From NCBI GenBank assembly GCA_963751595.1, contig CAVVVC010000007.1, forward strand, positions 124,001-188,000: a DNA stretch of 64,000 nt, written 5' to 3'. Below are positions 26,953 through 35,583 of this stretch, piece by piece; the stretch's first letter is position 1, and every line of letters starts with the position of its first letter. The translations under genes and the position numbers were made by a program. The notes beneath the pieces were generated by a model that was not told the origin of the DNA, ran no database searches, and was given only the letters and a program-made list of their open reading frames with translations. The DNA comes from JAHEGP01 sp963751595 (GTDB lineage Bacteria > Pseudomonadota > Gammaproteobacteria > Pseudomonadales > JAHEGP01).

Positions 26953-27924
26953 TCAGGCCACGGCCACCTGTTTGATGATCTCTTCGATGACCTGGTCGGC
27001 GCTCACTCCCTCGGCGGCGGCCTCGTAGCTGAGAATCAGGCGATGGCGCAACACCGCCGGGGCTACGGCGCGGACGTCGTCCGGGTCGACAAAATCCTTG
27101 CCTCGCAGCCAGGCGTAGGCGCGGCTGGCTTTGTCCAGGCCGATACTTGCGCGGGGGCTGGAGCCGACCTCCACCCATTGCTGCAGCGGACTGTCCGGGT
27201 AGATGTTGGGTTGCCGGCTCGCCATGATCATCGCAACGCTGTAGCGCGCGACATTATCCGCCACATGAATATTGTGGATCGCCTTGCGGGCGTCGAACAC
27301 GTGCTGCTGGTCTATCCGGGGTGTCTCGTCAGTGGGCGCCGGGGCTTCCTCACCGCGGACCAGTTTTACGATGCCCAGTTCGGACTCACTGTCGGGGTAG
27401 TCGATATTAACTTTCATCAGGAACCGATCCATCTGTGCCTCGGGCAGGGGATAGGTACCCTCCTGCTCGATGGGGTTCTGGGTTGCCAATACCATGAACA
27501 GCTCCGGTAGCTTGTAGGTTTTACCGGCAACGGTCACCTGGCGCTCCTCCATAGCTTCCAGCAGTGCCGCCTGCACCTTGGCGGGCGCCCGGTTGATCTC
27601 GTCCGCCAGTACCAGGTTGGCGAAGATCGGGCCGGGCTGGAATGTCAATGACTGCTGCTCGCCCTCGAACTGGTAGACCTCGGTCCCGGTAACGTCTGAC
27701 GGCAGTAGGTCTGGTGTAAACTGGATACGCCCCAGCTTCGCCTCCAGCGACCGTGCCAATACTTTGATCGAGCGGGTCTTGGCGGTGCCGGGGAGGCCCT
27801 CAAGCAACAGATTGCCATTACACAGCAGGCTGACGATGATGTTTTCGACGGCGTCCTCCTGGCCCAGCACGGCGGCATTCATCGATGTCTGCAGGGCTTT
27901 GATGGCAGCGAGGCTGTCTTCCAT
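26953..27924 (-). CDS. MoxR-family AAA+ ATPase
   Basis: 323 residues. Walker A GLPGTAKTRSI, Walker B LVLADEINRAP, sensor-1 region MVLATQNPIEQEGTYPLPEAQ (shown at residues about 140-160) and C-terminal lid. ATG 27924 follows GGAG at 6 nt, which decides the start over an upstream in-frame codon at 27984. MoxR ATPases are chaperone-like and act with VWA proteins, here BatA and BatB downstream. First gene of the six-gene operon. AT-rich DNA with a short AGCTAT/ATAGCT inverted repeat lies just upstream. Confidence 0.93.
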   Translation of the reverse strand: MEDSLAAIKALQTSMNAAVLGQEDAVENIIVSLLCNGNLLLEGLPGTAKTRSIKVLARSLEAKLGRIQFTPDLLPSDVTGTEVYQFEGEQQSLTFQPGPIFANLVLADEINRAPAKVQAALLEAMEERQVTVAGKTYKLPELFMVLATQNPIEQEGTYPLPEAQMDRFLMKVNIDYPDSESELGIVKLVRGEEAPAPTDETPRIDQQHVFDARKAIHNIHVADNVARYSVAMIMASRQPNIYPDSPLQQWVEVGSSPRASIGLDKASRAYAWLRGKDFVDPDDVRAVAPAVLRHRLILSYEAAAEGVSADQVIEEIIKQVAVA

Positions 27925-28177
27925 GCGATTCTCCGTTGTTATAGCTATGTTATTGGTTATATATAGCTTTGGTACGAATGACAATCCGTGCCTCGACTTG
28001 CGACTAAAATGTGCCTGTTATCCCGGGCGATGTCAATGGATAGCTGAACCCGGTGCAAAGTGTGATCGGCCGGCTGCATACGCGTTCTCGATATCCGCCG
28101 GTAGTCCCAAAATTTGATGATTAAGCTACAATAGGGCTTCATAGCAGTTGGTCAGCGGGTACCATGGTGGAGTCGTC

Positions 28178-28813
28178 GTGAGTCACTTTTTCCAGAACGT
28201 TTATCACAAGGTTCGCTACAGCGATCCCCCCCGCCTGCTGTTCGATGTATTGAGCAAGCTGAAAATATACATCTTCCCCTTCAACCTTTACTGCTTTGAA
28301 GTCGAGGGGGAGATCGACTTGCCCCCGCCCTCGGAAAAAACCCGGGGTTATTGCTGCGAGCAGTTGGACCGTTCCAGCATTGCAAAGCTGGCGGCCATAC
28401 CCAAAAAGGGTAACACCCTGGAGGAGGTCACTCGCCGCTTCGACGTCGGTGAGGTATGCTTCGGCATTCTCAAGGGCGAGGAAATCGTCGGCTACTGTTG
28501 GTTCAACCTGAAAGAATGCACCTCCAGGCTCTACAGCTTTCCCTTCAATGGCGCCAACAAAGCCTACCTGTATGATCTCTACGTGGTGCCGGAGCATCGT
28601 GGTCGGGGCCTGGGTCCTTACCTGGTGACCCAGATGTACCCCTGGGCCCAGCAACAGGGTTTTGAACAGGTGTATGCGACCATTAATCTGTTCAATAATC
28701 CGTCAAACCAACTTACGGTGAGCTACCGTCAGGAGACCCTGGTCAAAATGCTCTACGTCTCGCTGTTCAATATCTACGAGCACACTTTCCTGTTAAAGAA
28801 CTACACCAAGTAG
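28178..28813 (+). CDS. GNAT-type N-acetyltransferase
   Basis: 211 residues from GTG 28178, which has GGTGGAG 6 nt upstream; a TTG at 28148 is an alternative. The acetyl-CoA-binding motif A is clear near the end: LYDLYVVPEHRGRGLGPYLV. The first ~80 residues are not typical of small GNATs, so substrate cannot be judged. Together with the ATP-grasp and flippase genes that follow (22 nt gap, then 4 nt overlap), it probably modifies an amino group of a sugar or amino acid in the same pathway. Confidence 0.8.
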   Translation: MSHFFQNVYHKVRYSDPPRLLFDVLSKLKIYIFPFNLYCFEVEGEIDLPPPSEKTRGYCCEQLDRSSIAKLAAIPKKGNTLEEVTRRFDVGEVCFGILKGEEIVGYCWFNLKECTSRLYSFPFNGANKAYLYDLYVVPEHRGRGLGPYLVTQMYPWAQQQGFEQVYATINLFNNPSNQLTVSYRQETLVKMLYVSLFNIYEHTFLLKNYTK

Positions 28814-28835
28814 CGGCGGTCTGGATATTGCAACC

Positions 28836-29957
28836 ATGAGAGTGCTGGTTACCGAGGCGACCCGCAATGCCTCACATGCCCTGATCCGGGCCCTGGCGGG
28901 TCATGTCGAAGTGCTGGGCTCTGATCACCGACGTCTCCCCGGCGGCGCCCACAGCTGCCACACGCCAGCTTATCGGCATACCCCGGCGTTGACGCAGCCG
29001 AACTACGCCGAGGCGCTGCTGGAGCTGGTTAGCAGTGAAGGTATCGATGTGGTATTGCCAGGCAACCAGATCGAACCCTTTGTGCGCAACCGGGGTGACT
29101 TTCTCGCTCGCTGCCAGATGTTGCTTCCGGATCTTCCGGCCTGGCAGGCCACCTATTTCAACGATCGGACGCTTGCCTCCTGCCGGCAACTGGGCATTGC
29201 CTGTCCCCAATTGTTCAGCGCCGATGAGGCACTGGCTTACCTGCGTCGCCAGAGCGGTCACAAGGTCATGGTAAAACCGAGGGCCGATGTGGGTGGGGGC
29301 CAGGGACTGCAGTTGCACGGGGATGCCCGTCGCCTGCAGGCGGCTCTCACCGAGCTGGATCAGGATGACTACTTTTTCCAGGAGTATATTCCCGGCCCGG
29401 TCGGCAATATGCGCTCGGTGGCACTGCTATATGACGCCCACAGCCAGCGGCGCATGTACTTTACCAGCCACAAGCTGCTGCAATGGCCACTGGATGGGGG
29501 AATTTGCGCGCTCGGGCGATCCACGGAAGAGCCTGAACTGGCGGACTTCATCGAGCCATTTTTTCAACATTGGCGCTGGCAGGGAGTGGCTGAGGTAGAG
29601 CTCAAGATCGATGCCCGGGATGGCAAGCCCAGACTGATAGAAATCAATCCCCGCTTTTGGGGTAACACCAATTTTGCGGTTCAGGCCGGGGCCAATTTTG
29701 CCCTGGGCGTTTGTCGACTGTTGCAGGGTGAAGCGGTAACCCAACCGCGCTATGCGGTGGGTTTGAACTACGTTAACTGGGTCCCTTACCTGCGTTGTGT
29801 CGTCGCTGGATTGTCCGGGCAGGCTTCCCGGGGTGAGGTGCTGGCCAACTTTCGCGACACCCTTGGCCGACCGCGGGCGAAAAATACCGATATGCGCGAC
29901 TGGCGCTTGAGTATTGCCAAGATGGCCATGGAAATCAGAGGCTCACGGCATCAATGA
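28836..29957 (+). CDS. ATP-grasp ligase
   Basis: 373 residues. N-terminal domain MRVLVTEATRNASHALIRAL resembles the biotin-carboxylase-like preATP domain; KVMVKPRADVGGGQGLQL is the ATP-binding loop, FFQEYIPG the following strand, and the catalytic metal-binding segment is PRLIEINPRFWG. This ligase family joins a carboxylate to an amine or thiol at the cost of ATP. The acceptor is unknown; in this setting it may add an amino acid or other acid to a glycan or small metabolite. The stop overlaps the flippase start by 4 nt. Confidence 0.88.
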   Translation: MRVLVTEATRNASHALIRALAGHVEVLGSDHRRLPGGAHSCHTPAYRHTPALTQPNYAEALLELVSSEGIDVVLPGNQIEPFVRNRGDFLARCQMLLPDLPAWQATYFNDRTLASCRQLGIACPQLFSADEALAYLRRQSGHKVMVKPRADVGGGQGLQLHGDARRLQAALTELDQDDYFFQEYIPGPVGNMRSVALLYDAHSQRRMYFTSHKLLQWPLDGGICALGRSTEEPELADFIEPFFQHWRWQGVAEVELKIDARDGKPRLIEINPRFWGNTNFAVQAGANFALGVCRLLQGEAVTQPRYAVGLNYVNWVPYLRCVVAGLSGQASRGEVLANFRDTLGRPRAKNTDMRDWRLSIAKMAMEIRGSRHQ

Positions 29958-31426
29958 AGGGTGGCCAGGAAGAGACACGGGCAATCGTTCGCGAGGCGAC
30001 GGCCTTTTCCTTCGCCTCCTATCTGTTTCAGTTGATCTCGGTGATTCGGGGCTTTGTGGTGGCCTGGTTCCTGGGGCCGGCGCTGTACGGTGTGTGGAAT
30101 ATATTCAAGACCTTTATGGAAACCGGCAATTATGTCACCGCCGGATCGGCCCAGGCGGTGGCACGGGAGTTGCCCTTCAACAAGGCGCAGGGGAATGAGG
30201 AAAAAAACCGGCGCATCACCGCCAGTACCCTGGGCCTGTGTATCGCTGTATCCATGGTCTGCGCCCTGGGAGCATTGCTGTTCTCCCTGCTCGATATCGC
30301 AGCGCCCTATCGTCTCGAAGCTCGCCTGGCTGCGGTAGCTTTCGTGTTGAATGCGGTACACCTTTATATACCCAATCAGCTTAAGGGCGAGAAGAAGATT
30401 TTTTTGCTGGCTGTTTACTATATCGCCTACGCGCTGCTGAATACCGTGGCGGGTCTATGGCTGATGATGCACTGGGGCATCAGCGGTCTTTTGATGGGGA
30501 TGATTATCGCCAGTGCCTGGCTCACCGGTTGGTTACTGTGGCGCCGTCACCTTCCCCTGCGACCCGTACTGCACTGGCCCACCAGCCGCACCCTGATTGG
30601 TGTCGGCTTTCCCATCCTGTTCGTGGCGATCGCGCCCAAGTTGATGGCCAGCCTCGACAAGCTGATTATCTTTTCCCTGATCGACAGTACCGCCACCGGC
30701 TATTACAGCATGGCCGCGTTTTTGTCGGAAACCATCAACTACATTCCCCTGGCCCTGTCGACGGTCCTGTTTCCGCGGCTGATGTACCAGAAAGGCAAGG
30801 GTACTGATCTGACCACCATGGGTTACCTTTACGACAAACCGATGATATTTCTGGCTGGCCTGATTCCGGTGCTGCTGGGACTGATCGCGCTGAACATAGC
30901 CGTGGTCATCGAAACCCTGCTGCCGGCCTACAGCCCGGCGGTGCCGGTATTACAGATATTGCTGGCGGGGCTCTTTTTTACCGTCATCTGGAGTGTGCCC
31001 CGGGGCCTGTTGGTGGTATTCGACAGACAGCGTGTTTTTATTGTCGCGATTCCGCTTTTGCTACTTATGGGGGCGCTGCTCAACGTGGCTGCTATCCAGT
31101 TGGGATACGGTATCGTCGGGGTCGCCTGTGCCTCGGTGCTGTTTTATTTTGCCGTTTCGACCCTGGCCAATCTCTACGTGCTGGGCATTCTCGATAAAAC
31201 CCGGGCCGAAAAATGGAGCACCATGTGGCGGATTCATCTGCCCTTTGTTTACGCCCTGGCGGGGGCGGCGCTGCTACTTCGCTACCTGCATCTGGATAAC
31301 CCCTGGGCGGAGTCCCTGCTGGCCAGCCTGCTCTATCTGCTTTATTGCCTGCCGCTGATGATCTATGTCGATCGCAAGGTCAAGCTGCTGGCGTCTTTGC
31401 GGGCGGCGCTGCTCAAGCCTGCCTGA
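29954..31426 (+). CDS. Polysaccharide flippase-like (MOP superfamily) membrane protein
   Basis: 490 residues with about 12-14 membrane helices. The start FSFASYLFQLISVIRGFVVAWFLGP region (residues 18-42) and YGVWN fit Wzx-like exporters. Later segments include GVGFPILFVAIAPKLMASLDKLII and YYSMAAFLSETINYIPLALS. It likely moves a lipid-linked sugar or related product across the inner membrane. Translationally coupled to the ATP-grasp gene. Its 3' end overlaps by 14 nt the 3' end of the opposite-strand adenylating-enzyme gene. Confidence 0.88.
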   Translation: MKGGQEETRAIVREATAFSFASYLFQLISVIRGFVVAWFLGPALYGVWNIFKTFMETGNYVTAGSAQAVARELPFNKAQGNEEKNRRITASTLGLCIAVSMVCALGALLFSLLDIAAPYRLEARLAAVAFVLNAVHLYIPNQLKGEKKIFLLAVYYIAYALLNTVAGLWLMMHWGISGLLMGMIIASAWLTGWLLWRRHLPLRPVLHWPTSRTLIGVGFPILFVAIAPKLMASLDKLIIFSLIDSTATGYYSMAAFLSETINYIPLALSTVLFPRLMYQKGKGTDLTTMGYLYDKPMIFLAGLIPVLLGLIALNIAVVIETLLPAYSPAVPVLQILLAGLFFTVIWSVPRGLLVVFDRQRVFIVAIPLLLLMGALLNVAAIQLGYGIVGVACASVLFYFAVSTLANLYVLGILDKTRAEKWSTMWRIHLPFVYALAGAALLLRYLHLDNPWAESLLASLLYLLYCLPLMIYVDRKVKLLASLRAALLKPA

Positions 31427-32690
31427 GCTCAACCGAGCGTTTCACTACCTTGAGCTTGCCGTTCTCCTCCACCGAAATGGCGTCGCACACTTCGATACTG
31501 ATACTCATGCTACCGTCGAGTATATCGTCGATGGCATGGTGAACCTGATTCAGCTGCGCGGCATTCGGGGGTGACTCCCAGACGGTTCGGGCAACGATTC
31601 CGGTGATGGAGTTCTGGTCGATCTGATACTGGATCAGCCCGTCGATGTGCTCGATATTGGTGGTGATCAGGTAGGGGGATATCTGCTGCAGTGACGGGAG
31701 TATGATGTAATCCGAGCTGCGGCCCCCCAGCGGAAGCAGGGTTGGGCCCTCGTAACCGCAACTGCAGCGCTCCCAGGACATCAGGCCGTGGTCGTTCATC
31801 CGATAACGCAACAGGGGCATCGCCTTGTTGCGCAGGTCGGTAACCACGATTTCACCGCTGCTGCCATTGGGGGCAGGGCTGCCATCACTGTCGATGATTT
31901 CACAGATGACCTCATCGTTGTGGATATGGTAGCCGCCGCTGCCATTGCTTGCCGGGCACTGCCAGGCAATTTCCTTGAATTCAGTGCTGCCGTAATGATC
32001 GAAAATCGGCGCGCTGAAGTGCTGTTCGATAAACTGCCGGGAGCCGGATTTGAGGTATTCGGAGGCCGTGAAAATGCGCTCGACGCCGGGAATCGGGTCG
32101 GCGCCACTGCTGATGGCATTGGCGAGGGTCATCAGGTGGCTGGGGTAGCCGTAAATGTTGCGGGGTTTGAAATTTCGCAGTTCCTCAAGCAATGCGTCGG
32201 TGTCAGCAAACAGGGAAAACACCCGCAGCTTGAGCAGGGGATCGCGCAACCAGGCCTTGCTGTTGCTCTGTCGGGCTTTGTCTTCCGGCACACACTCCAG
32301 CACCGCCACACGATCTCCTACCGACATGCCGCAGGCAAACCGCGCGCGCAGCTTGAGAAAATACTTTTTTCGGTACCAGCTGAGGTCGTCGAAGTAGGTC
32401 GCGAAGGGCTCGCCGGTGGAGCCGCTGGAATAGCTGTGCTTGCAGCGTTCCATGTTGTACTTGACGCTGATGAAATCCTTGTAATTGTTGCGGATCTGCT
32501 CTTTGCTCAGGGTGGGCAGGCGCTGCAACTCCGACAGCTGATAGTGATTGTCGTGGTCGAATTTTATCTGCTCAAATACATGGCGATAGTACGGAACGTT
32601 TTCGTAGCACCGCTTCAGTTGCCGGTTGAGCAGCAAGCGCTGCCTTGGGGTCAACGGGTCGGAAGCGGAGTAAGGATTCGGCGATATCAT
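31413..32690 (-). CDS. PaaK/CapK-like adenylate-forming enzyme
   Basis: 425 residues. The adenylate-forming P-loop is KHSYSSGSTGEPF; later DHYGSTEFKEIAWQCP and GEIVVTDLRNKAMPLLRYR match PaaK (phenylacetate-CoA ligase) and the CapK/FadD-like enzymes found in capsule clusters. It would activate a carboxylic acid as an acyl-AMP or CoA ester. In this cluster it probably supplies an acyl group for a glycan or lipid. No CoA or carrier-protein gene is adjacent. It lies 36 nt downstream of the glycosyltransferase gene on the same strand. Confidence 0.86.
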   Translation of the reverse strand: MISPNPYSASDPLTPRQRLLLNRQLKRCYENVPYYRHVFEQIKFDHDNHYQLSELQRLPTLSKEQIRNNYKDFISVKYNMERCKHSYSSGSTGEPFATYFDDLSWYRKKYFLKLRARFACGMSVGDRVAVLECVPEDKARQSNSKAWLRDPLLKLRVFSLFADTDALLEELRNFKPRNIYGYPSHLMTLANAISSGADPIPGVERIFTASEYLKSGSRQFIEQHFSAPIFDHYGSTEFKEIAWQCPASNGSGGYHIHNDEVICEIIDSDGSPAPNGSSGEIVVTDLRNKAMPLLRYRMNDHGLMSWERCSCGYEGPTLLPLGGRSSDYIILPSLQQISPYLITTNIEHIDGLIQYQIDQNSITGIVARTVWESPPNAAQLNQVHHAIDDILDGSMSISIEVCDAISVEENGKLKVVKRSVELRQA

Positions 32691-32726
32691 GTTCTGGCTC
32701 GATCTGTATGAGCGCTTGGCTCTGGC

Positions 32727-34061
32727 TTATTGTGCGGTCTGCGCCTTGGTTTGCCCGGATTTTTTCGCAATGTCAGGCAGTGCATACCCTGTTGCCGCTG
32801 CATAACACTGCTCGTACTTTTCCGCCACACTCAGCCAGCTGTAGTGCTCTGTTACCCGGTGGCGACAGGCGTCCCCCATGGCGGCTCTGCGCTGGGGATC
32901 TCCCGCCAGGCTGTCGATGGCTCCGCGCACGGCGAGGTAGTCGTCGGGCTCAACCAGAATCCCGTTGTCTGCCAGCACGATATCGGGCACGCCACCGACG
33001 CGGGTGCCGATAATCGGCAGCCCGCACGCCATCGCCTCAATGAATACCAGACCAAACGATTCAGCCATGGTGGGGAGGACAAAGATATCACTGGCAGAGT
33101 AAAGGTCAACCAGGCGCTCACGTGGGCAGTAACCATGAAAAGTCACCTTGTCTGCCACCTGGTACCTGTCCGCCAGCTCGATCAGCTGCTGCTGATAGTT
33201 GCCCTCGCCGACGACGGTCAGGTGAACGGGGTGTTGCATCACTTGCAGGGCCCGGAGCAAATGCTGGATGCCCTTGCGCTCGATCAGGCGGGAGACGCAG
33301 ATGAGCTGTACCGGGTTGGAGTCCTCCGATCGGGTATTGGCACTGTAGAACTGCTCTGATTCGATGCCATTGGCAATGACTGCGATATCGGCATCGGGAA
33401 CCGACTCGAGGGCCGTCGCCTTCAAGGTATCGCTCAGGGCAACGACTTTGCTGGCATTGTGCCAGATGGATCGGGTAACCGGAAGCAGCAGCCGATGGAA
33501 AAACTGCAGTGAGGAATTGAACTGGTCGTAACCCGGTACATCCGAGCCCCGCAGGGAGACGATGTAGGGAATTCTGCGGTGCCGTCCCGGCAGCCATTGC
33601 AGCATGCCCGTTGGCAAACCGAAATAGTAATGCAGCACGAGGTAGTTCTTGTCGCGAGTCAGGCGCAAAAAAGCCGGAACGGCGAACAACAGAAAAGTGA
33701 TGGCGCCGCGGAATCCGCAATCGTGAACACCTTTACGCCAACTCGTGACCCGATGGACAGTAAAGCCATCGACCTGTTCAAGCTTCGCCTGGCCCGGAGC
33801 CCTGGAGGTCAATACATCGACATCGTAGCCCTTGCGCGCCAATTCGCGAGCGAGATTGTAGGTGCCACGCCCCGCGCCGCCACCAAGTGGTGGAAACTCG
33901 TAGTTGAGCAATAGCAGGCTGGGACGCGCTTTGGAGGCAAGTGCGCCTGCAGACGGCAGGGTTTTGTCACTGTCTGTTTTGATGTGGGTATTCTCGACCT
34001 TGGAACAAGACGGCAGTCTATACCAAAAAGCGCGGCTTTTCCTGTCAGCACATGTTTTCAA
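32727..34061 (-). CDS. GT4-family glycosyltransferase
   Basis: 444 residues if TTG 34061 is used; the first ~45 residues are unlike the family and no ATG is available, so the true start is uncertain, and a start near LLLLNYEFPPLGGGAGRGT is possible. GT-B fold is evident: YEFPPLGGGAGRGTYNLA (acceptor side), QLICVSRLIERKGI, then the nucleotide-sugar site in VLPTMAESFGLVFIEAMACG. It transfers a sugar from an activated donor, donor unknown. Part of the 28-34 kb glycoconjugate cluster. Confidence 0.88.
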   Translation of the reverse strand: MKTCADRKSRAFWYRLPSCSKVENTHIKTDSDKTLPSAGALASKARPSLLLLNYEFPPLGGGAGRGTYNLARELARKGYDVDVLTSRAPGQAKLEQVDGFTVHRVTSWRKGVHDCGFRGAITFLLFAVPAFLRLTRDKNYLVLHYYFGLPTGMLQWLPGRHRRIPYIVSLRGSDVPGYDQFNSSLQFFHRLLLPVTRSIWHNASKVVALSDTLKATALESVPDADIAVIANGIESEQFYSANTRSEDSNPVQLICVSRLIERKGIQHLLRALQVMQHPVHLTVVGEGNYQQQLIELADRYQVADKVTFHGYCPRERLVDLYSASDIFVLPTMAESFGLVFIEAMACGLPIIGTRVGGVPDIVLADNGILVEPDDYLAVRGAIDSLAGDPQRRAAMGDACRHRVTEHYSWLSVAEKYEQCYAAATGYALPDIAKKSGQTKAQTAQ

Positions 34062-34164
34062 GGCGCTGTAATAGTGCCGCTGCTAACGGTAGTGAGCGGA
34101 TAGCAATCGGGCGCCCTCGGGGGTCGCTCCCGGGCTCGAGAGGGGCCGGTTTGCAGTCCGGCAC

Positions 34165-34200
34165 AAAAAAGCCCGCGGTCAAATCGATCGCGGGCCTTTT
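34165..34200 (-). terminator. Strong Rho-independent terminator, works on both strands
   Basis: Stem GCCCGCG (34171-34177) / CGCGGGC (34189-34195) with an 11-nt loop. On the minus strand it is followed by six Ts (complement of 34165-34170), ending the outer-membrane protein gene 50 nt upstream. On the plus strand TTTT follows at 34197-34200. It insulates the glycosyltransferase gene from its upstream neighbour. Confidence 0.85.
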
Positions 34201-34249
34201 CCCTATCGCGTGGTGCTAGAAAGGTTGCCGGGAATCTCTGAACGAACGG

Positions 34250-35170
34250 CTACCACAGGAAGGTGAAACCGATTTGCGGCCCGAACTCATCCATGTCCCA
34301 GCTGTATTCATAGTTGCTGCCCTCGCGACCGTTGTCGTAGTCCTGCTTAACGTATCTGTAGCCCAACATGATGGCTCCCCAGCGGGCAACCTGCCAGTAA
34401 ACGTTGGCTTCCGCCATCCAGCTGTTGTTGCTTTTCGATCCGTCCCAGGGGTTGTTGCCGTAGTCAACGCGGCCTTCCAGGCGCCAGTTGTCGAGGAAAT
34501 GATAGTTGGCGCGCACACCTACAAATGGCTGCAACCATTCGGCGCCGATGGTACGGTTTTCCGTTGGTATCTGGACTTGTACAGGGCCCGTGGGCAGTTC
34601 TGCGGTAGCGTTGGCAGAGTTGACGAAGACCTTGATTTGGTAATCGTACCAGCGCAGCCCGCCTTCGACAAAAAAGTCCAGGCCGTGGCCGTCGTAAAGC
34701 TTCCAAGCGCCACCCAGTTCGTACATGTGCTGGACATCGGTGACGTCGACGTTGCCGGTGACATTGACTGGCACGTTAATGCTGGTAGGCGGAAGCGGGC
34801 CCGGCGGGTCGAAGGGCACGTCGACGTCATAATCCACTCTGAGATCATTATCATCGGCATTGAGCTTGGTGTATTCGTAGGCTGCAAAAATCAACAGGGG
34901 CCCGCTCTCCGCCTCGATCTTGGTCATGAAGGCGCCGTCGAGAACGTCGATGATCTGATCTGCGAAGTCGAGGCTGATATCAGTTCCTCGCGTAGTGCCG
35001 TCGACACTCTTGGCCCAGCCGTAAACCGTGAGGCCAAAATCCCACTCGCCGATGGTAGTGTGCTCGGTCTGGGATTCGGTGTTCGCCAGCGTTGATGGCG
35101 ACTGAGCCGCGATGCTTATGGCGGCCGCTGTGACCACCGTGCCCAACAGGCTATTTTTTTGATTTTGCAT
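34250..35170 (-). CDS. Putative outer-membrane beta-barrel protein
   Basis: 306 residues from ATG 35170. Signal peptide SLLGTVVTAAAISIAAQS with cleavage around residue 30. The mature part is rich in alternating aromatic/hydrophobic strands (WDFGLTVYGWAKSVDG, LLIFAAYEYTKLNADD, GAIMLGYRYVKQDYDNG) and ends in FTFLW, an aromatic terminus typical of barrels inserted by BAM. Ligand and function are unknown. An extended -10 element lies upstream and a strong terminator downstream, so it is a single-gene unit. Confidence 0.72.
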   Translation of the reverse strand: MQNQKNSLLGTVVTAAAISIAAQSPSTLANTESQTEHTTIGEWDFGLTVYGWAKSVDGTTRGTDISLDFADQIIDVLDGAFMTKIEAESGPLLIFAAYEYTKLNADDNDLRVDYDVDVPFDPPGPLPPTSINVPVNVTGNVDVTDVQHMYELGGAWKLYDGHGLDFFVEGGLRWYDYQIKVFVNSANATAELPTGPVQVQIPTENRTIGAEWLQPFVGVRANYHFLDNWRLEGRVDYGNNPWDGSKSNNSWMAEANVYWQVARWGAIMLGYRYVKQDYDNGREGSNYEYSWDMDEFGPQIGFTFLW

Positions 35171-35217
35171 TGCTGTGACCCCTGACTCTGTTGTTATTAA
35201 AACGAATGTTTTGCGGA

Positions 35218-35226
35218 AGTATAACA
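35218..35226 (-). promoter_or_regulatory. Extended -10 promoter for the outer-membrane protein gene
   Basis: On the minus strand TGTTATACT carries the TGn extension directly before TATACT. It lies 48 nt upstream of ATG 35170. The -35 region is weak, as expected for an extended -10 promoter. Confidence 0.5.
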
Positions 35227-35359
35227 GCCCGCTTTTCAATATCTACAGTTTTTTGCGGTAGACGCAATGCACCTTACACGGCGTTGCAAGTCGGCCGGCG
35301 GCGGGGCGGGAGGCTTGAGGAAGGGCAAGGGCCCCTTGCTGTTTTCTGAACCGAAGGGT

Positions 35360-35388
35360 TTGGGCCACGCAGTTTAGCTTGCTATGAT
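35360..35388 (+). promoter_or_regulatory. tRNA-Gly promoter
   Basis: TTGGGC (35360-35365) and TATGAT (35383-35388) are 17 nt apart, and the mature tRNA starts 22 nt after the -10 box. This fits a sigma70 promoter for a stand-alone tRNA gene. Confidence 0.65.
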
Positions 35389-35409
35389 AGGGTCTGGTTG
35401 GTGACCAAC

Positions 35410-35483
35410 GCGGGTGTAGTTCAATGGTAGAACGGCAGCTTCCCAAGCTGCATACGGGAGTTCGATTCTCCTCACCCGCTCCA
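35410..35483 (+). tRNA. glyU: tRNA-Gly (anticodon CCC)
   Basis: 74 nt with encoded CCA end. Acceptor stem GCGGGTG/CACCCGC, D-arm TAGTTCAATGGTAGA, anticodon stem GCAGC/GCTGC with loop TTCCCAA (anticodon CCC, reads GGG), and T-arm with GTTCGATTC. Very close to E. coli glyU. Single tRNA, not part of a cluster. Confidence 0.97.
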
Positions 35484-35583
35484 ACCCTGCTCTCCTGACA
35501 AACGGTCTGCTCTTGAATTTCCTGGTTGGCTGCGGCCCCGTCTTCAGGCTCGGTGTTAACTGACGTCGTGGACCACAGCCGCT

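Noticed and set aside
28127..28132. TACAAT as a promoter for the GNAT gene
   Set aside because: No acceptable -35 hexamer at 15-19 nt and no extended -10; evidence too thin to list.
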